Notes: generated by a model from the letters alone, not told the origin. A DNA stretch of 6,080 bases from Candidatus Aenigmatarchaeota archaeon (GCA_030624445.1 JAUXKD010000034.1:1-6080); one strand, 5' to 3'. Shown: positions 1 to 5,090, counted from the first letter of the stretch. Program-made: numbers and translations.

Positions 1-1391
1 CTGCTGAGCAAGGTCGGTGGTATGTTGATCTGCTCATGGATGGAACGCATGGGGTCGAACCTGCTGAACTTGGGGTCTCCGCCGGCAAGGACGGCGGTGT
101 GTGCGGGCAGGGTGGCCACTATGCTGGCCTTGGCTATCGATATGGTTCCCTGCTCCATTGCCTCGTGCATCGCCACCTGGTCATCCTGGTCCATCTTCTC
201 AAACTCGTCTATGGCCAGCAGTCCTTTGTTGGTCAGGACCAGTGCTCCGGCCTCCAGAACCCATCCGCCCATGAACTGCTCGTCTTTAAGCACAGTGGCC
301 GTAAGGCCGGCTCCGGTAACGCCTTTACCGGAAACGTACCTCCCTCTGGGAACGATCTCCGGTACAAGCTTAAGAAGCTGCGACTTACCGGATGCGGGGT
401 CACCTATGATGAGGATGTGAATGACGCCACGGAAGTTCGTCCCGTCCGGCAGCTTCCTCGGAACGCCGCCAAAAAGCTGCATTATTATGGACTCCTTGAT
501 GTCCCTCAGCCCGAAAAGCGAGGTGGCCAGCGAGTCGACCAGCTTTTCGTATATCTCAGGGTCTCTTGCGAACTTTTTTATTTCCTCCTCGTCCTCCTTG
601 CTTATCTTCAGTTTTTCCCAGGTGGTTTCGGTCGGTTCGGCGTGGTTGGCCTCGACGTAGAAATCCAGCTTGACCGAACCCATCTTCCCTTTCGGGACGT
701 CCCTGAGCACGCCCGTAATCTTCAGTCTGTTTCCGGGATCCGTCATTCTCCTTCCATCCGGTGATACCAGGTCCTCCGTCATCAAAAGAGTAACCTGGGA
801 CGGCTTCTCACCTTCGGTGAGCTCAAAGGGTTCCTCCACCGTGATCCATCTGGTGTCTATCATCACCTTGCTAATCTCTACGAACCGTTTGCTGTCGCAG
901 GCCTTGCTGTCAACGACGTTGTTGCAGTAGAAAGGCCTTGAAATGAACGTGCCTTTGACCAGTTCCCTGACAACAGAATCGCACTCGAGGCATTTCCAGT
1001 CGACTGCGATTATTTCCGGCCTTATCTCGGAAGCCCTTCTGACTGTCCCTTCCACGCTCAGAAACTTGCCGAGGTGCTTTGAACGTAGGTCCCTTATGCT
1101 TACGATGCTCGTTTCCGGCAATTTGAAGAACCTTATTTTCACGGGAGCGGGAAGGTCTATGCCGTTGACGGCCTCCTCAGCAATTGCCATGAGGTCATCC
1201 GGTTTTTCGGTTAGCATCTGGGACATGTCAGGAATCCTTTTATCCATGGTGTCGAATCGGATAACAAGGGGATTTTCCTCCTCGGCGGCCTAGTAGAGTT
1301 CCTTTTTGTATTCGGAGTTGAGAAAGACCTTGAACTTCTCCACCGCTTCCGGGTTGACATCACGCTCTTTGGTATTTAGGTCCATAACCAT
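1..1391 (-). CDS. mcm: MCM replicative DNA helicase, partial (3' end off the left edge), with an in-frame TAG at codon 34
   Basis: This is the hexameric, ATP-driven helicase that unwinds DNA at the archaeal replication fork. The 463 codons present run from the N-terminal domain into the AAA+ core. Zinc ligands are C134, C137, C156 and C165. Walker A is GDPASGKS (330-337). Walker B is LLAIDEFEKM with D395-E396. The pre-sensor hairpin EQGTISIAKASIVATL is present, and the window ends in EQINIPPTLLS, just before the expected Arg finger. Sensor 1 reads AGGDPKF, where MCMs normally have AAANPKF. Codon 34 (1290-1292) is TAG. The residues before it (FKVFLNSEYKKELY) and after it (AAEEENPLVIRF) both match the N-terminal helical subdomain of known MCMs, so homology spans the stop. 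The start is ATG 1391 or ATG 1385; there is no Shine-Dalgarno sequence. The next Met after the TAG is codon 49 (1247), which would remove conserved N-terminal sequence. The family is certain; whether full-length protein is made is not. Confidence 0.93.
1290..1292 (-). other. In-frame amber (TAG) codon within mcm
   Basis: The minus-strand codon at 1292-1290 is TAG, exactly in frame with 429 downstream sense codons of MCM and 33 upstream codons that also look like MCM. In Methanothermobacter-type MCMs the equivalent position (YKDRVFEAIEKYP) carries Glu, so a GAG-to-TAG change is the simplest origin. It could be a pyrrolysine codon, stop-codon readthrough, a real nonsense mutation or a sequence error. 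Confidence 0.85.
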
Positions 1392-1398
1392 GAGAATG

Positions 1399-1416
1399 AA
1401 ATTTAAATTTAACTAT
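1399..1416 (-). promoter_or_regulatory. AT-rich TATA-like element upstream of mcm
   Basis: On the minus strand, TAGTTAAATTTAAATTT lies directly before ATG 1391. Its upstream half (TAGTTAAA, centred near 1412) is about 27 bp from ATG 1385, as expected for a leaderless transcript starting there. The downstream half is too close to either ATG. The exact box is therefore uncertain. Confidence 0.5.
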
Positions 1417-1440
1417 CTGAATCGCATCCCGAAAATGTTG

Positions 1441-1450
1441 GGAAAGAAAA
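1441..1450 (-). terminator. T-rich terminator after tRNA-Ser
   Basis: Immediately 3' of the tRNA, the minus strand reads TTTTCTTTCC. A pyrimidine/T tract directly after a tRNA is typical of archaeal factor-independent termination. No hairpin other than the tRNA itself precedes it. Confidence 0.5.
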
Positions 1451-1466
1451 TGCGCCGGGGGCAGGA

Positions 1467-1534
1467 TTTTCAAAACCGCTGCGGCAGCTTGTTTTCCGCA
1501 AACACTCAAGCGTATTCTCTTACTGAGTGGTTTG
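1467..1534 (-). other. tRNA intron 2 (68 nt, T-loop position 59/60)
   Basis: The intron interrupts the T-loop between TTCGAA and T. Its bulge-helix-bulge is complete: T stem GCAGG/CCTGC, 3-nt bulges AAC (1536-1534) and AAT (1468-1466), a central 4-bp helix TTCG/TGAA (1540-1537 with 1472-1469, one G·U pair), then an outer 5-bp helix AAACC/GGTTT (1533-1529 with 1477-1473). Internal hairpins use CACTCA/TGAGTG and TGCGG/CCGCA. Removing it restores a standard T arm, TTCGAAT between GCAGG and CCTGC. Confidence 0.88.
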
Positions 1535-1565
1535 TTCGAACCTGCACGGGCAAAGCCCACCAGAT

Positions 1566-1669
1566 ATCTTGCTCATCATATCCGCCGCCCTTCCTCTGCA
1601 GGAAGGATTGATCAGAGTCAAGCCATCAAATCATTTTGGGAATTTTATCCCCAATCTTAATATCCGGGT
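1566..1669 (-). other. tRNA intron 1 (104 nt, position 37/38)
   Basis: The bulge-helix-bulge has anticodon stem CCAGA/TCTGG, a central 4-bp helix CTTG/CAAG (1675-1672 with 1571-1568), and 3-nt bulges AGA (1671-1669) and ATA (1567-1565). Cutting inside the bulges gives a correct 7-nt anticodon loop. The outer helix on the intron side is weak (C-G, C·A, C-G, G·U), so this is a relaxed motif. Inside the intron are a hairpin with TTGGG/CCCAA stem (1654-1636) and another with CCTTCC/GGAAGG stem (1606-1589). Confidence 0.88.
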
Positions 1670-1734
1670 CTCAAGTCTGGCGCGTTAGCCAGGTTCCGCC
1701 ACCCCGGCACTTCCCTTATTAATTATGGTAAGGG

Positions 1735-1742
1735 TTTTTTAT
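1735..1742 (-). promoter_or_regulatory. Candidate TATA box of tRNA-Ser
   Basis: The minus-strand A/T stretch AATAAAAA is centred about 30 bp before the tRNA 5' end, a normal archaeal box A distance. No other good candidate lies between the Trm112-like gene and the tRNA. Confidence 0.45.
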
Positions 1743-1779
1743 TGTTTGTCTTGATGAAGCGAGACGCCATAGAAACAAT

Positions 1780-1986
1780 TCAGAGCTTAAGTTCGTGCCC
1801 GAAGCCCGCTTTTCTGGCCTTCCCGACAGGCCACGCGTCCTCTATCAGCATGTCGGGAACGGTTTTATCGAGCACGGGATATGCAAGCCCGCATTTTTTA
1901 CAGAGTATGAACATCCCCTTCTCGTCGACACCGCCCTTGCACTTCGGGCATGCCATTATGTCGAGGAGCTTTTTTGGAACAGTCAT
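1780..1986 (-). CDS. Trm112/UPF0434-like zinc-binding protein, 68 aa
   Basis: A small treble-clef type protein. Residues 5-50 follow the Trm112/UPF0434 pattern: KKLLDIMACPKCKG, then CKKCGLAYPVLDKTVPDML, with zinc ligands C13, C16, C29 and C32 and the family's AYP-V-x-D-x-x-P-x-ML segment. In archaea and eukaryotes, Trm112 proteins bind and stabilise SAM methyltransferases acting on tRNA, rRNA and release factor. Which partner this one serves cannot be told from here. A longer reading from ATG 2025 is open but would add 13 residues unlike the family. ATG 1986 is preferred because a TATA box (2008-2017) sits 26 bp upstream, implying a leaderless mRNA. The gene follows cbf5 by 43 bp on the same strand, and the stop is TGA. 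All four cysteines are present. Confidence 0.85.
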   Translation of the reverse strand: MTVPKKLLDIMACPKCKGGVDEKGMFILCKKCGLAYPVLDKTVPDMLIEDAWPVGKARKAGFGHELKL

Positions 1987-2007
1987 GACATATTTTGTAT
2001 ATGATTG

Positions 2008-2017
2008 ATATAAAAAT
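2008..2017 (-). promoter_or_regulatory. TATA box of the Trm112-like gene
   Basis: TTTTTATATC on the minus strand is centred about 26 bp before ATG 1986. This spacing fits a leaderless transcript and supports that start over the upstream one. The element lies just after the cbf5 stop codon, so the gene can be transcribed independently. Confidence 0.7.
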
Positions 2018-2029
2018 CTGAACACGTCC

Positions 2030-2854
2030 CTAAGTCAGGAAAACCCTTTCCGTTTTTGCAACCGTTCCCGTCTTGGAAATGAATTTGCCCAGGCAGACGA
2101 TCCCGCCTTTCTCATCGAAAACCCCGCAGTAGTCCCCTTCTTTAATCCCTTCGGGAATCTCACGGACGAAATCCCTCCTGATGGGACTGCCGTTTCGGAT
2201 TTTTTTCTCGTGCTCGTCCTTTATCGTGATCCGGGGAAGTTTTATCATCTCGAGCGCCTTCTCCAGGGGCATCAGAACCCGTCTTAGACTGTTTTTGGGC
2301 ATACCCTCCAGATCCGGCAGGGTGATACTCTTTTCTATCAGGAAAGGCCCGATTTTCATCCTTCTAAGCTCCGTGAGGTGCGCGCCGCAGCCAATCTTCA
2401 GCCCCAGGTCATGGGCGAGCTTTCTTATGTACGTGCCGGCCTGGCAGAGCACCCTGAATTCGACATCCCTTTCCGATGTTTCAAGAAGCGCCCATTCAAA
2501 GACCTTCCTCTTCCTTGGTCTGCGGGCGACCGCGGACCTGACGGGTGGCGTCTGGGTTATCTCTCCGATGAACGGCTTCATGGCTTTTTCAAGCTTCTGA
2601 GCATCCACATCGCCGTGCAGCTTCATCGTGCCGGTGTATTCCTTGTCAAGTCCGAACAGGACCGGCATCGCCTTCCGGGCCTCCCCGAGGGCTATCAGCA
2701 TCAGCCCTGTAGCGTTGGGGTCCAGCGTCCCCGAATGGCCGGCCTTTTTGACGCCCAGAATTCCTGAGACGCGTTCAACGATGTCGAACGACGTCGGACC
2801 TTTAGGCTTGTCCACGAGTATTACGGATTTTTCGATCAACTTTCCTGTCATCAT
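2030..2854 (-). CDS. cbf5: Cbf5/TruB family RNA pseudouridine synthase
   Basis: The protein converts uridine to pseudouridine. In archaea Cbf5 is the catalytic subunit of H/ACA ribonucleoproteins (with Nop10, Gar1, L7Ae) for rRNA and also modifies U55 of tRNA. The catalytic motif is GHSGTLDPNATG with Asp45. Archaeal Cbf5 landmarks follow: KEYTGTMKLHGDV, TPPVRSAVARR, the RKRKVFE segment, AGTYIRKLAHDLG and the LTELRRMKIGPF region. The C-terminal 70 or so residues form a PUA-like domain (PRITI, NGSPIRRDFV, GDYCGVFDEKGGIVCLGKF). At 274 residues it is shorter than typical Cbf5 (about 330). It lacks the roughly 35-residue N-terminal extension and has a short C-terminus. It also has NATG after the catalytic Asp, as in bacterial TruB, where archaeal proteins usually have KVTG or KVSG. 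The start is ATG 2854 or ATG 2851, both behind the TATA box at 2873-2880. The stop is TAG. Confidence 0.93.
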   Translation of the reverse strand: MMTGKLIEKSVILVDKPKGPTSFDIVERVSGILGVKKAGHSGTLDPNATGLMLIALGEARKAMPVLFGLDKEYTGTMKLHGDVDAQKLEKAMKPFIGEITQTPPVRSAVARRPRKRKVFEWALLETSERDVEFRVLCQAGTYIRKLAHDLGLKIGCGAHLTELRRMKIGPFLIEKSITLPDLEGMPKNSLRRVLMPLEKALEMIKLPRITIKDEHEKKIRNGSPIRRDFVREIPEGIKEGDYCGVFDEKGGIVCLGKFISKTGTVAKTERVFLT

Positions 2855-2861
2855 ATTTAAT
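2854..2861 (+). promoter_or_regulatory. TATA box of the Cys-rich protein gene
   Basis: TATTTAAT is centred about 28 bp before ATG 2886. It overlaps the cbf5 start codon on the other strand and is an exact inverted copy of the cbf5 TATA box at 2873-2880. Confidence 0.7.
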
Positions 2862-2872
2862 TTCCCGGACCG

Positions 2873-2880
2873 ATTAAATA
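2873..2880 (-). promoter_or_regulatory. TATA box of cbf5
   Basis: On the minus strand TATTTAAT is centred 22-25 bp before ATG 2854/2851, giving a leaderless or nearly leaderless cbf5 mRNA. It lies inside the short leader of the divergent plus-strand gene, so the two promoters face and overlap each other. Confidence 0.7.
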
Positions 2881-2885
2881 ATCGT

Positions 2886-3671
2886 ATGAGGGTGGAAAGC
2901 TATGAGAAGCATATGAACAGGACGTGCAGGCGGTGCTACACCATTTTTGACCTGACACGCGATTACTGCTGCGTAAAGAACAAGAAGGAATGCTTCGCAG
3001 ACATGAGGCTCGTTGAGAAGGGAATAAAGCAGGACAAGAGACTGAGGGCGAAGCTTTACAGGCATCGCAGGATGGATTCCTTGGGAAAAATTATCAACAA
3101 GTGCTTCTTCCGGGGACGGTTCAGGAACGAATGTCTGGTCTTCGACTACCGGCCACCGGGTTGCAGGTCGAATTTCTGTGATAAATGGGACGGGTACCTG
3201 GAAAGGGACCCGCTGGATTTCATGTACGCAAACGTGGATATCGTATCCACCGGTACCCTGAAAAAAGTCATGAGAAAGGAATTCGCGTACGGAATGGAGC
3301 TGGCCCATCCGGGGGGGTTCATGATTTTCACCGGCAAGCCTGAAATGGTGAAAAAGGAACTCTCCAAGGTCTTTGATGAGATGAAGCTGAAACATTTCAG
3401 TACCGACGCCGGGCTGATGGAGCTGGAAACGAACGAGAAACATGGAATAGAGATAATCGTTGACAAGGAGAAGATGCTTGAAAAGCCGGGGCTGTTCGGC
3501 ACGATCATAAAAAACAACATCTTCATGCTGGTCAGAATGAAAATGAACATGGGCGCGACAGGCTTCAAGCATTCCAATATCATGATTACCACGATGGATC
3601 CGGAAAAAATAGCGGGGGAGACGCCGGCCTCCCTGAAGGCCTTCCATTCCCTGAAAGCTTTTCACTTGTAA
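2886..3671 (+). CDS. Unrecognised Cys-rich protein, possibly a distant YkgJ-type metal-cluster protein
   Basis: This 261-residue protein was not firmly recognised. The N-terminal third is basic and has two cysteine groups: C14-x2-C17 with C28-C29 and C36, then C73, C83, C93 and C98 in CLVFDYRPPGCRSNFC. The second group resembles the C-terminal signature of the YkgJ family (C-x-x-Y-x-x-RP-x-x-CR-x-F-x-C), and the CxxC/CC pair could match its first half. If so, it would bind zinc or an Fe-S cluster; this is inference. The C-terminal half (about 130-250) has no cysteines, alternates short strands and helices, and is rich in Met and Lys. ATG 2886 is chosen because it is 28 bp after a TATA box; the frame is open further upstream but overlaps cbf5. 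The last residues contain a doubled SLKAFH. It is divergent from cbf5 and followed by the eL40 promoter. Confidence 0.8.
   Translation: MRVESYEKHMNRTCRRCYTIFDLTRDYCCVKNKKECFADMRLVEKGIKQDKRLRAKLYRHRRMDSLGKIINKCFFRGRFRNECLVFDYRPPGCRSNFCDKWDGYLERDPLDFMYANVDIVSTGTLKKVMRKEFAYGMELAHPGGFMIFTGKPEMVKKELSKVFDEMKLKHFSTDAGLMELETNEKHGIEIIVDKEKMLEKPGLFGTIIKNNIFMLVRMKMNMGATGFKHSNIMITTMDPEKIAGETPASLKAFHSLKAFHL
3630..3665 (+). repeat. Tandem duplication of 18 bp (two copies) at the 3' end of the Cys-rich gene
   Basis: Copies at 3630-3647 and 3648-3665 both encode SLKAFH. They differ at four bases, all in third codon positions and all synonymous. Confidence 0.85.
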
Positions 3672-3676
3672 GCAAC

Positions 3677-3686
3677 ATATTTAAAA
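3677..3686 (+). promoter_or_regulatory. TATA box of the eL40-UbiA operon
   Basis: ATATTTAAAA lies just after the stop of the preceding gene, centred about 29 bp before GTG 3711. It predicts a leader of zero to about ten bases. No other TATA-like element is seen before the UbiA gene, so both genes probably share it. Confidence 0.7.
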
Positions 3687-3710
3687 GGTTGTCTCCCAAG
3701 AAATTAAGAA

Positions 3711-3896
3711 GTGGTGGAAGTGGCAAAACAAAGATTTCCCGAAGCTGAAAACAGGCTGTTCCAGGGGGTTTTCATATGCATGAAGTGCGGTGCAAAACTG
3801 CGCTCGGACCTGCTCAAGGTAAGGTCGAAAAAGGTCAAGTGCAGGAAGTGCAAGACAAAACAGCTCAGACCGATCCATAAGGAACACAAAGCTTGA
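3711..3896 (+). CDS. rpl40e: Ribosomal protein eL40 (L40e), with an insertion in the zinc loop
   Basis: A small zinc-binding protein of the large ribosomal subunit. The family pattern is clear: RFPEAENRLF, then ICMKC, KCRKC and QLRP near the end. Ligands are C23, C26, C44 and C47, numbered from GTG 3711. The spacing between the two CxxC pairs is 17 residues, where archaeal eL40 usually has about 10 (CMRCNARNPxRATRCRKC-like), so a Lys/Arg-rich insertion of about 7 residues enlarges the knuckle. There are three in-frame GTG starts: 3711, 3714 and 3720. GTG 3720 gives MAKQRFPEAE, the usual family N-terminus, with a GGTGG a few bases upstream; GTG 3711 suits a leaderless start. The protein is 58-61 residues, near the family norm. 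The stop is TGA, 12 bp before the UbiA start. Confidence 0.87.
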   Translation: MVEVAKQRFPEAENRLFQGVFICMKCGAKLRSDLLKVRSKKVKCRKCKTKQLRPIHKEHKA

Positions 3897-3901
3897 GGTT
3901 A
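3895..3901 (+). promoter_or_regulatory. Ribosome binding site of the UbiA gene
   Basis: GAGGTTA is partly complementary to the 16S rRNA 3' end (GGAGGTGA) and ends 7 bp before ATG 3909. It overlaps the eL40 TGA stop. It is one of the few Shine-Dalgarno-like sites in the window, as expected for an internal operon gene. Confidence 0.55.
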
Positions 3902-3908
3902 GGGTTAC

Positions 3909-4781
3909 ATGTCGTCATTGTTTGAAATCATAAGGCCCCTGAACTGCGCGATGTCCTCCGTGGGCGTTCTGATAGGGGGATTCCTTGTTCTCGAGACCGT
4001 GTCGTTCCCTCTTCTCATGGCAATCGTTGCCGCTTTCTTGATAACCGGTGCGGGCAATTCGATCAACGATTTATTCGATGTCGAATCCGACCGGATTAAC
4101 AGACCAAGGAGACCCATACCGTCAGGCAGGGTGTCGAAGAACTACGCGATTCTGCTGACGCTGGTCCTGTTCGGGACCGGTATCTTAATCTCGGCGTCGA
4201 TCAACTGGCTGTGCTTCATCCTCGCCGTCTCCAACTCCCTGGTCCTGGTACTGTATTCCTTCAACTTGCAGAACAAGATTCTGCTGGGCAATATGGCCAT
4301 CGCCTATCTCGTAGGTTCAACCTTTCTTTTCGGAGGCGCATCCGTGAACAACATAACACTGCCTCTGATACTCACGTTGCTGGCAGGAATGGCCACGTTC
4401 TCAAGGGAAATCGTCAAGGACCTCGAAGACCTGGAGGGGGACAGAAGGTTTTTCATGAAGAGGATCGTGTCAAGGGTGAAGGAGTCCTTCGCGGAAAGAT
4501 TCAGGGTGAGCCGGGGAGGCATCAAACTCAGGTACAAGACGGTGTACGCTGTAATGATTGCATGTTTCAGTTTGTGGATGGCCGTTGTGGTTTCGTCCCT
4601 CCCGTACGTATGGGGCATACTCGGACTGAGCTACTTCGTAATCCTTGTACCGACGGATGCCGTCTTCATTCTGGCATCGTTCCTCCTCATAAGAAGGAGA
4701 AAATACGGCTCCGTTAGCAAGCTCATAAAAACCGGCATGCTCCTTGGCCTTTTAGCCTTCCTTGTGGGAATCGTGATTTAG
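3909..4781 (+). CDS. UbiA prenyltransferase, probable digeranylgeranylglyceryl-phosphate synthase
   Basis: An integral membrane protein of 290 residues with about eight hydrophobic segments. Both Asp-rich motifs of the UbiA superfamily are present: NSINDLFDVESD (50-61, followed by RINRPRRPIPSG) and KDLEDLEGD (170-178). The first motif and the RPxRPIPSG tail match archaeal (S)-2,3-di-O-geranylgeranylglyceryl phosphate synthase, which adds the second geranylgeranyl chain to GGGP in membrane lipid synthesis (Mg2+-dependent). The segment after the second motif is unusual: instead of the common GAxTLP-like stretch there are about 25 basic residues (KRIVSRVKESFAERFRVSRG) predicted to be cytosolic. 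ATG 3909 follows the eL40 stop by 12 bp, with GAGGTTA as ribosome binding site at 3895-3901, so it is translated from the eL40 operon. The stop is TAG. Another UbiA substrate is possible. Confidence 0.85.
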   Translation: MSSLFEIIRPLNCAMSSVGVLIGGFLVLETVSFPLLMAIVAAFLITGAGNSINDLFDVESDRINRPRRPIPSGRVSKNYAILLTLVLFGTGILISASINWLCFILAVSNSLVLVLYSFNLQNKILLGNMAIAYLVGSTFLFGGASVNNITLPLILTLLAGMATFSREIVKDLEDLEGDRRFFMKRIVSRVKESFAERFRVSRGGIKLRYKTVYAVMIACFSLWMAVVVSSLPYVWGILGLSYFVILVPTDAVFILASFLLIRRRKYGSVSKLIKTGMLLGLLAFLVGIVI

Positions 4782-4805
4782 CCACTGCCTATTCACAACT
4801 GCTTG

Positions 4806-4814
4806 TTTTTTAAG
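4806..4814 (+). promoter_or_regulatory. Candidate TATA box of the zinc-ribbon gene
   Basis: TTTTTTAAG is centred about 26 bp before ATG 4836, which would make that ATG the leaderless start rather than ATG 4818. It is a weaker match than the other TATA boxes here. Confidence 0.45.
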
Positions 4815-4835
4815 TGAATGCAACAAAAAGATTCC

Positions 4836-5090
4836 ATGGGTCAATTCAAATACGTAACTAACAGAACACTGCAGAACAAGGCGGGAGAACTTAAGGGCAA
4901 GATCCGGGTTCTGGTTAAGGCGGATTCTGACACGGCAGAAGTGGACTACGTCTGCCCGGAATGCGAAAACGGCGAACACGCTGAACAGGAATGGAAAAAG
5001 CCCTTCAGTATCAAATGCTCGAAATGCGGCGGTGCAATAAAGCTTCGCAAACTCAAGGATGAGATCAAAAAGGACAAGAAGAAGCGCTGA
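4836..5090 (+). CDS. Small zinc-ribbon protein, 84 aa, function unknown
   Basis: The protein begins MGQFKYVTNRTLQNK. A central strand-rich segment (GKIRVLVKADSDTAEVDYVC) leads into a four-Cys zinc ribbon with C40, C43, C61 and C64, followed by KLRKLKDEIKKDKKKR, a highly basic tail. The composition and tail suggest RNA or ribosome contact, but this is inference; the family has the look of a conserved archaeal hypothetical protein and I cannot name it. ATG 4818 is open in the same frame and starts directly after an in-frame TGA. ATG 4836 is preferred because of the TATA-like element 26 bp upstream and because the conserved-looking part begins there. The gene is on the same strand as the UbiA gene, 54 bp after its TAG, and converges with the lipoprotein gene. 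The stop is TGA. Confidence 0.82.
   Translation: MGQFKYVTNRTLQNKAGELKGKIRVLVKADSDTAEVDYVCPECENGEHAEQEWKKPFSIKCSKCGGAIKLRKLKDEIKKDKKKR

Larger units (their letters stand above)
1453..1708 (-). tRNA. tRNA-Ser(UGA) with two introns
   Basis: Three exons (1708-1670, 1565-1535, 1466-1453) join into an 84-nt type II tRNA. The acceptor stem is GCCGGGG/CCCCGGC with discriminator G; CCA is not encoded. The D arm has a GCG/CGC stem and a loop containing TGG. The anticodon stem is CCAGA/TCTGG with loop CTTGAGA, giving anticodon TGA at 1673-1671. The long variable arm is GGGC-TTT-GCCC. The T stem is GCAGG/CCTGC with loop TTCGAAT. The long variable arm, the UGA anticodon and G73 agree with archaeal tRNA-Ser, which reads UCA and probably other UCN codons. 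One intron lies at the canonical 37/38 site and the second in the T-loop at 59/60, each framed by a bulge-helix-bulge. The gene sits upstream of mcm on the same strand. Confidence 0.93.

Noticed and set aside
36..764. Long plus-strand open frame opposite mcm
   Set aside because: It is antisense to well-conserved MCM motifs (Walker A, Walker B, zinc ligands) and its translation resembles no family; the frame is open because of the codon bias of mcm.
1..1391. Genome-wide TAG-to-pyrrolysine code as the sole explanation for the mcm amber
   Set aside because: Three other genes in the window end in TAG at plausible protein ends, and no pyl gene is visible here; kept only as one of several options in the findings.
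1573..1620. ATGATGA (C-box-like, 1579-1573) and CTGA (D-box-like) within tRNA intron 1, suggesting an intron-encoded C/D guide RNA
   Set aside because: The boxes are in the wrong order for a simple C/D RNA, no second D box follows the C box inside the intron, and no terminal stem forms. A circular-intron version would need RNA evidence.
1713..1740. Hairpin CCCTTA/TAAGGG followed by six Ts on the plus strand, like an intrinsic terminator
   Set aside because: No plus-strand gene ends before it. On the strand that is transcribed, the A-tract is better explained as the TATA region of tRNA-Ser.
2181..2767. Plus-strand open frames opposite cbf5
   Set aside because: These are shadows of the clearly recognised pseudouridine synthase on the minus strand.
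2874..3665. Minus-strand open frame of 263 codons opposite the Cys-rich gene
   Set aside because: The plus strand has the TATA-spaced start and ordered cysteine motifs. The antisense product is His-rich without motifs and would overlap the cbf5 promoter.
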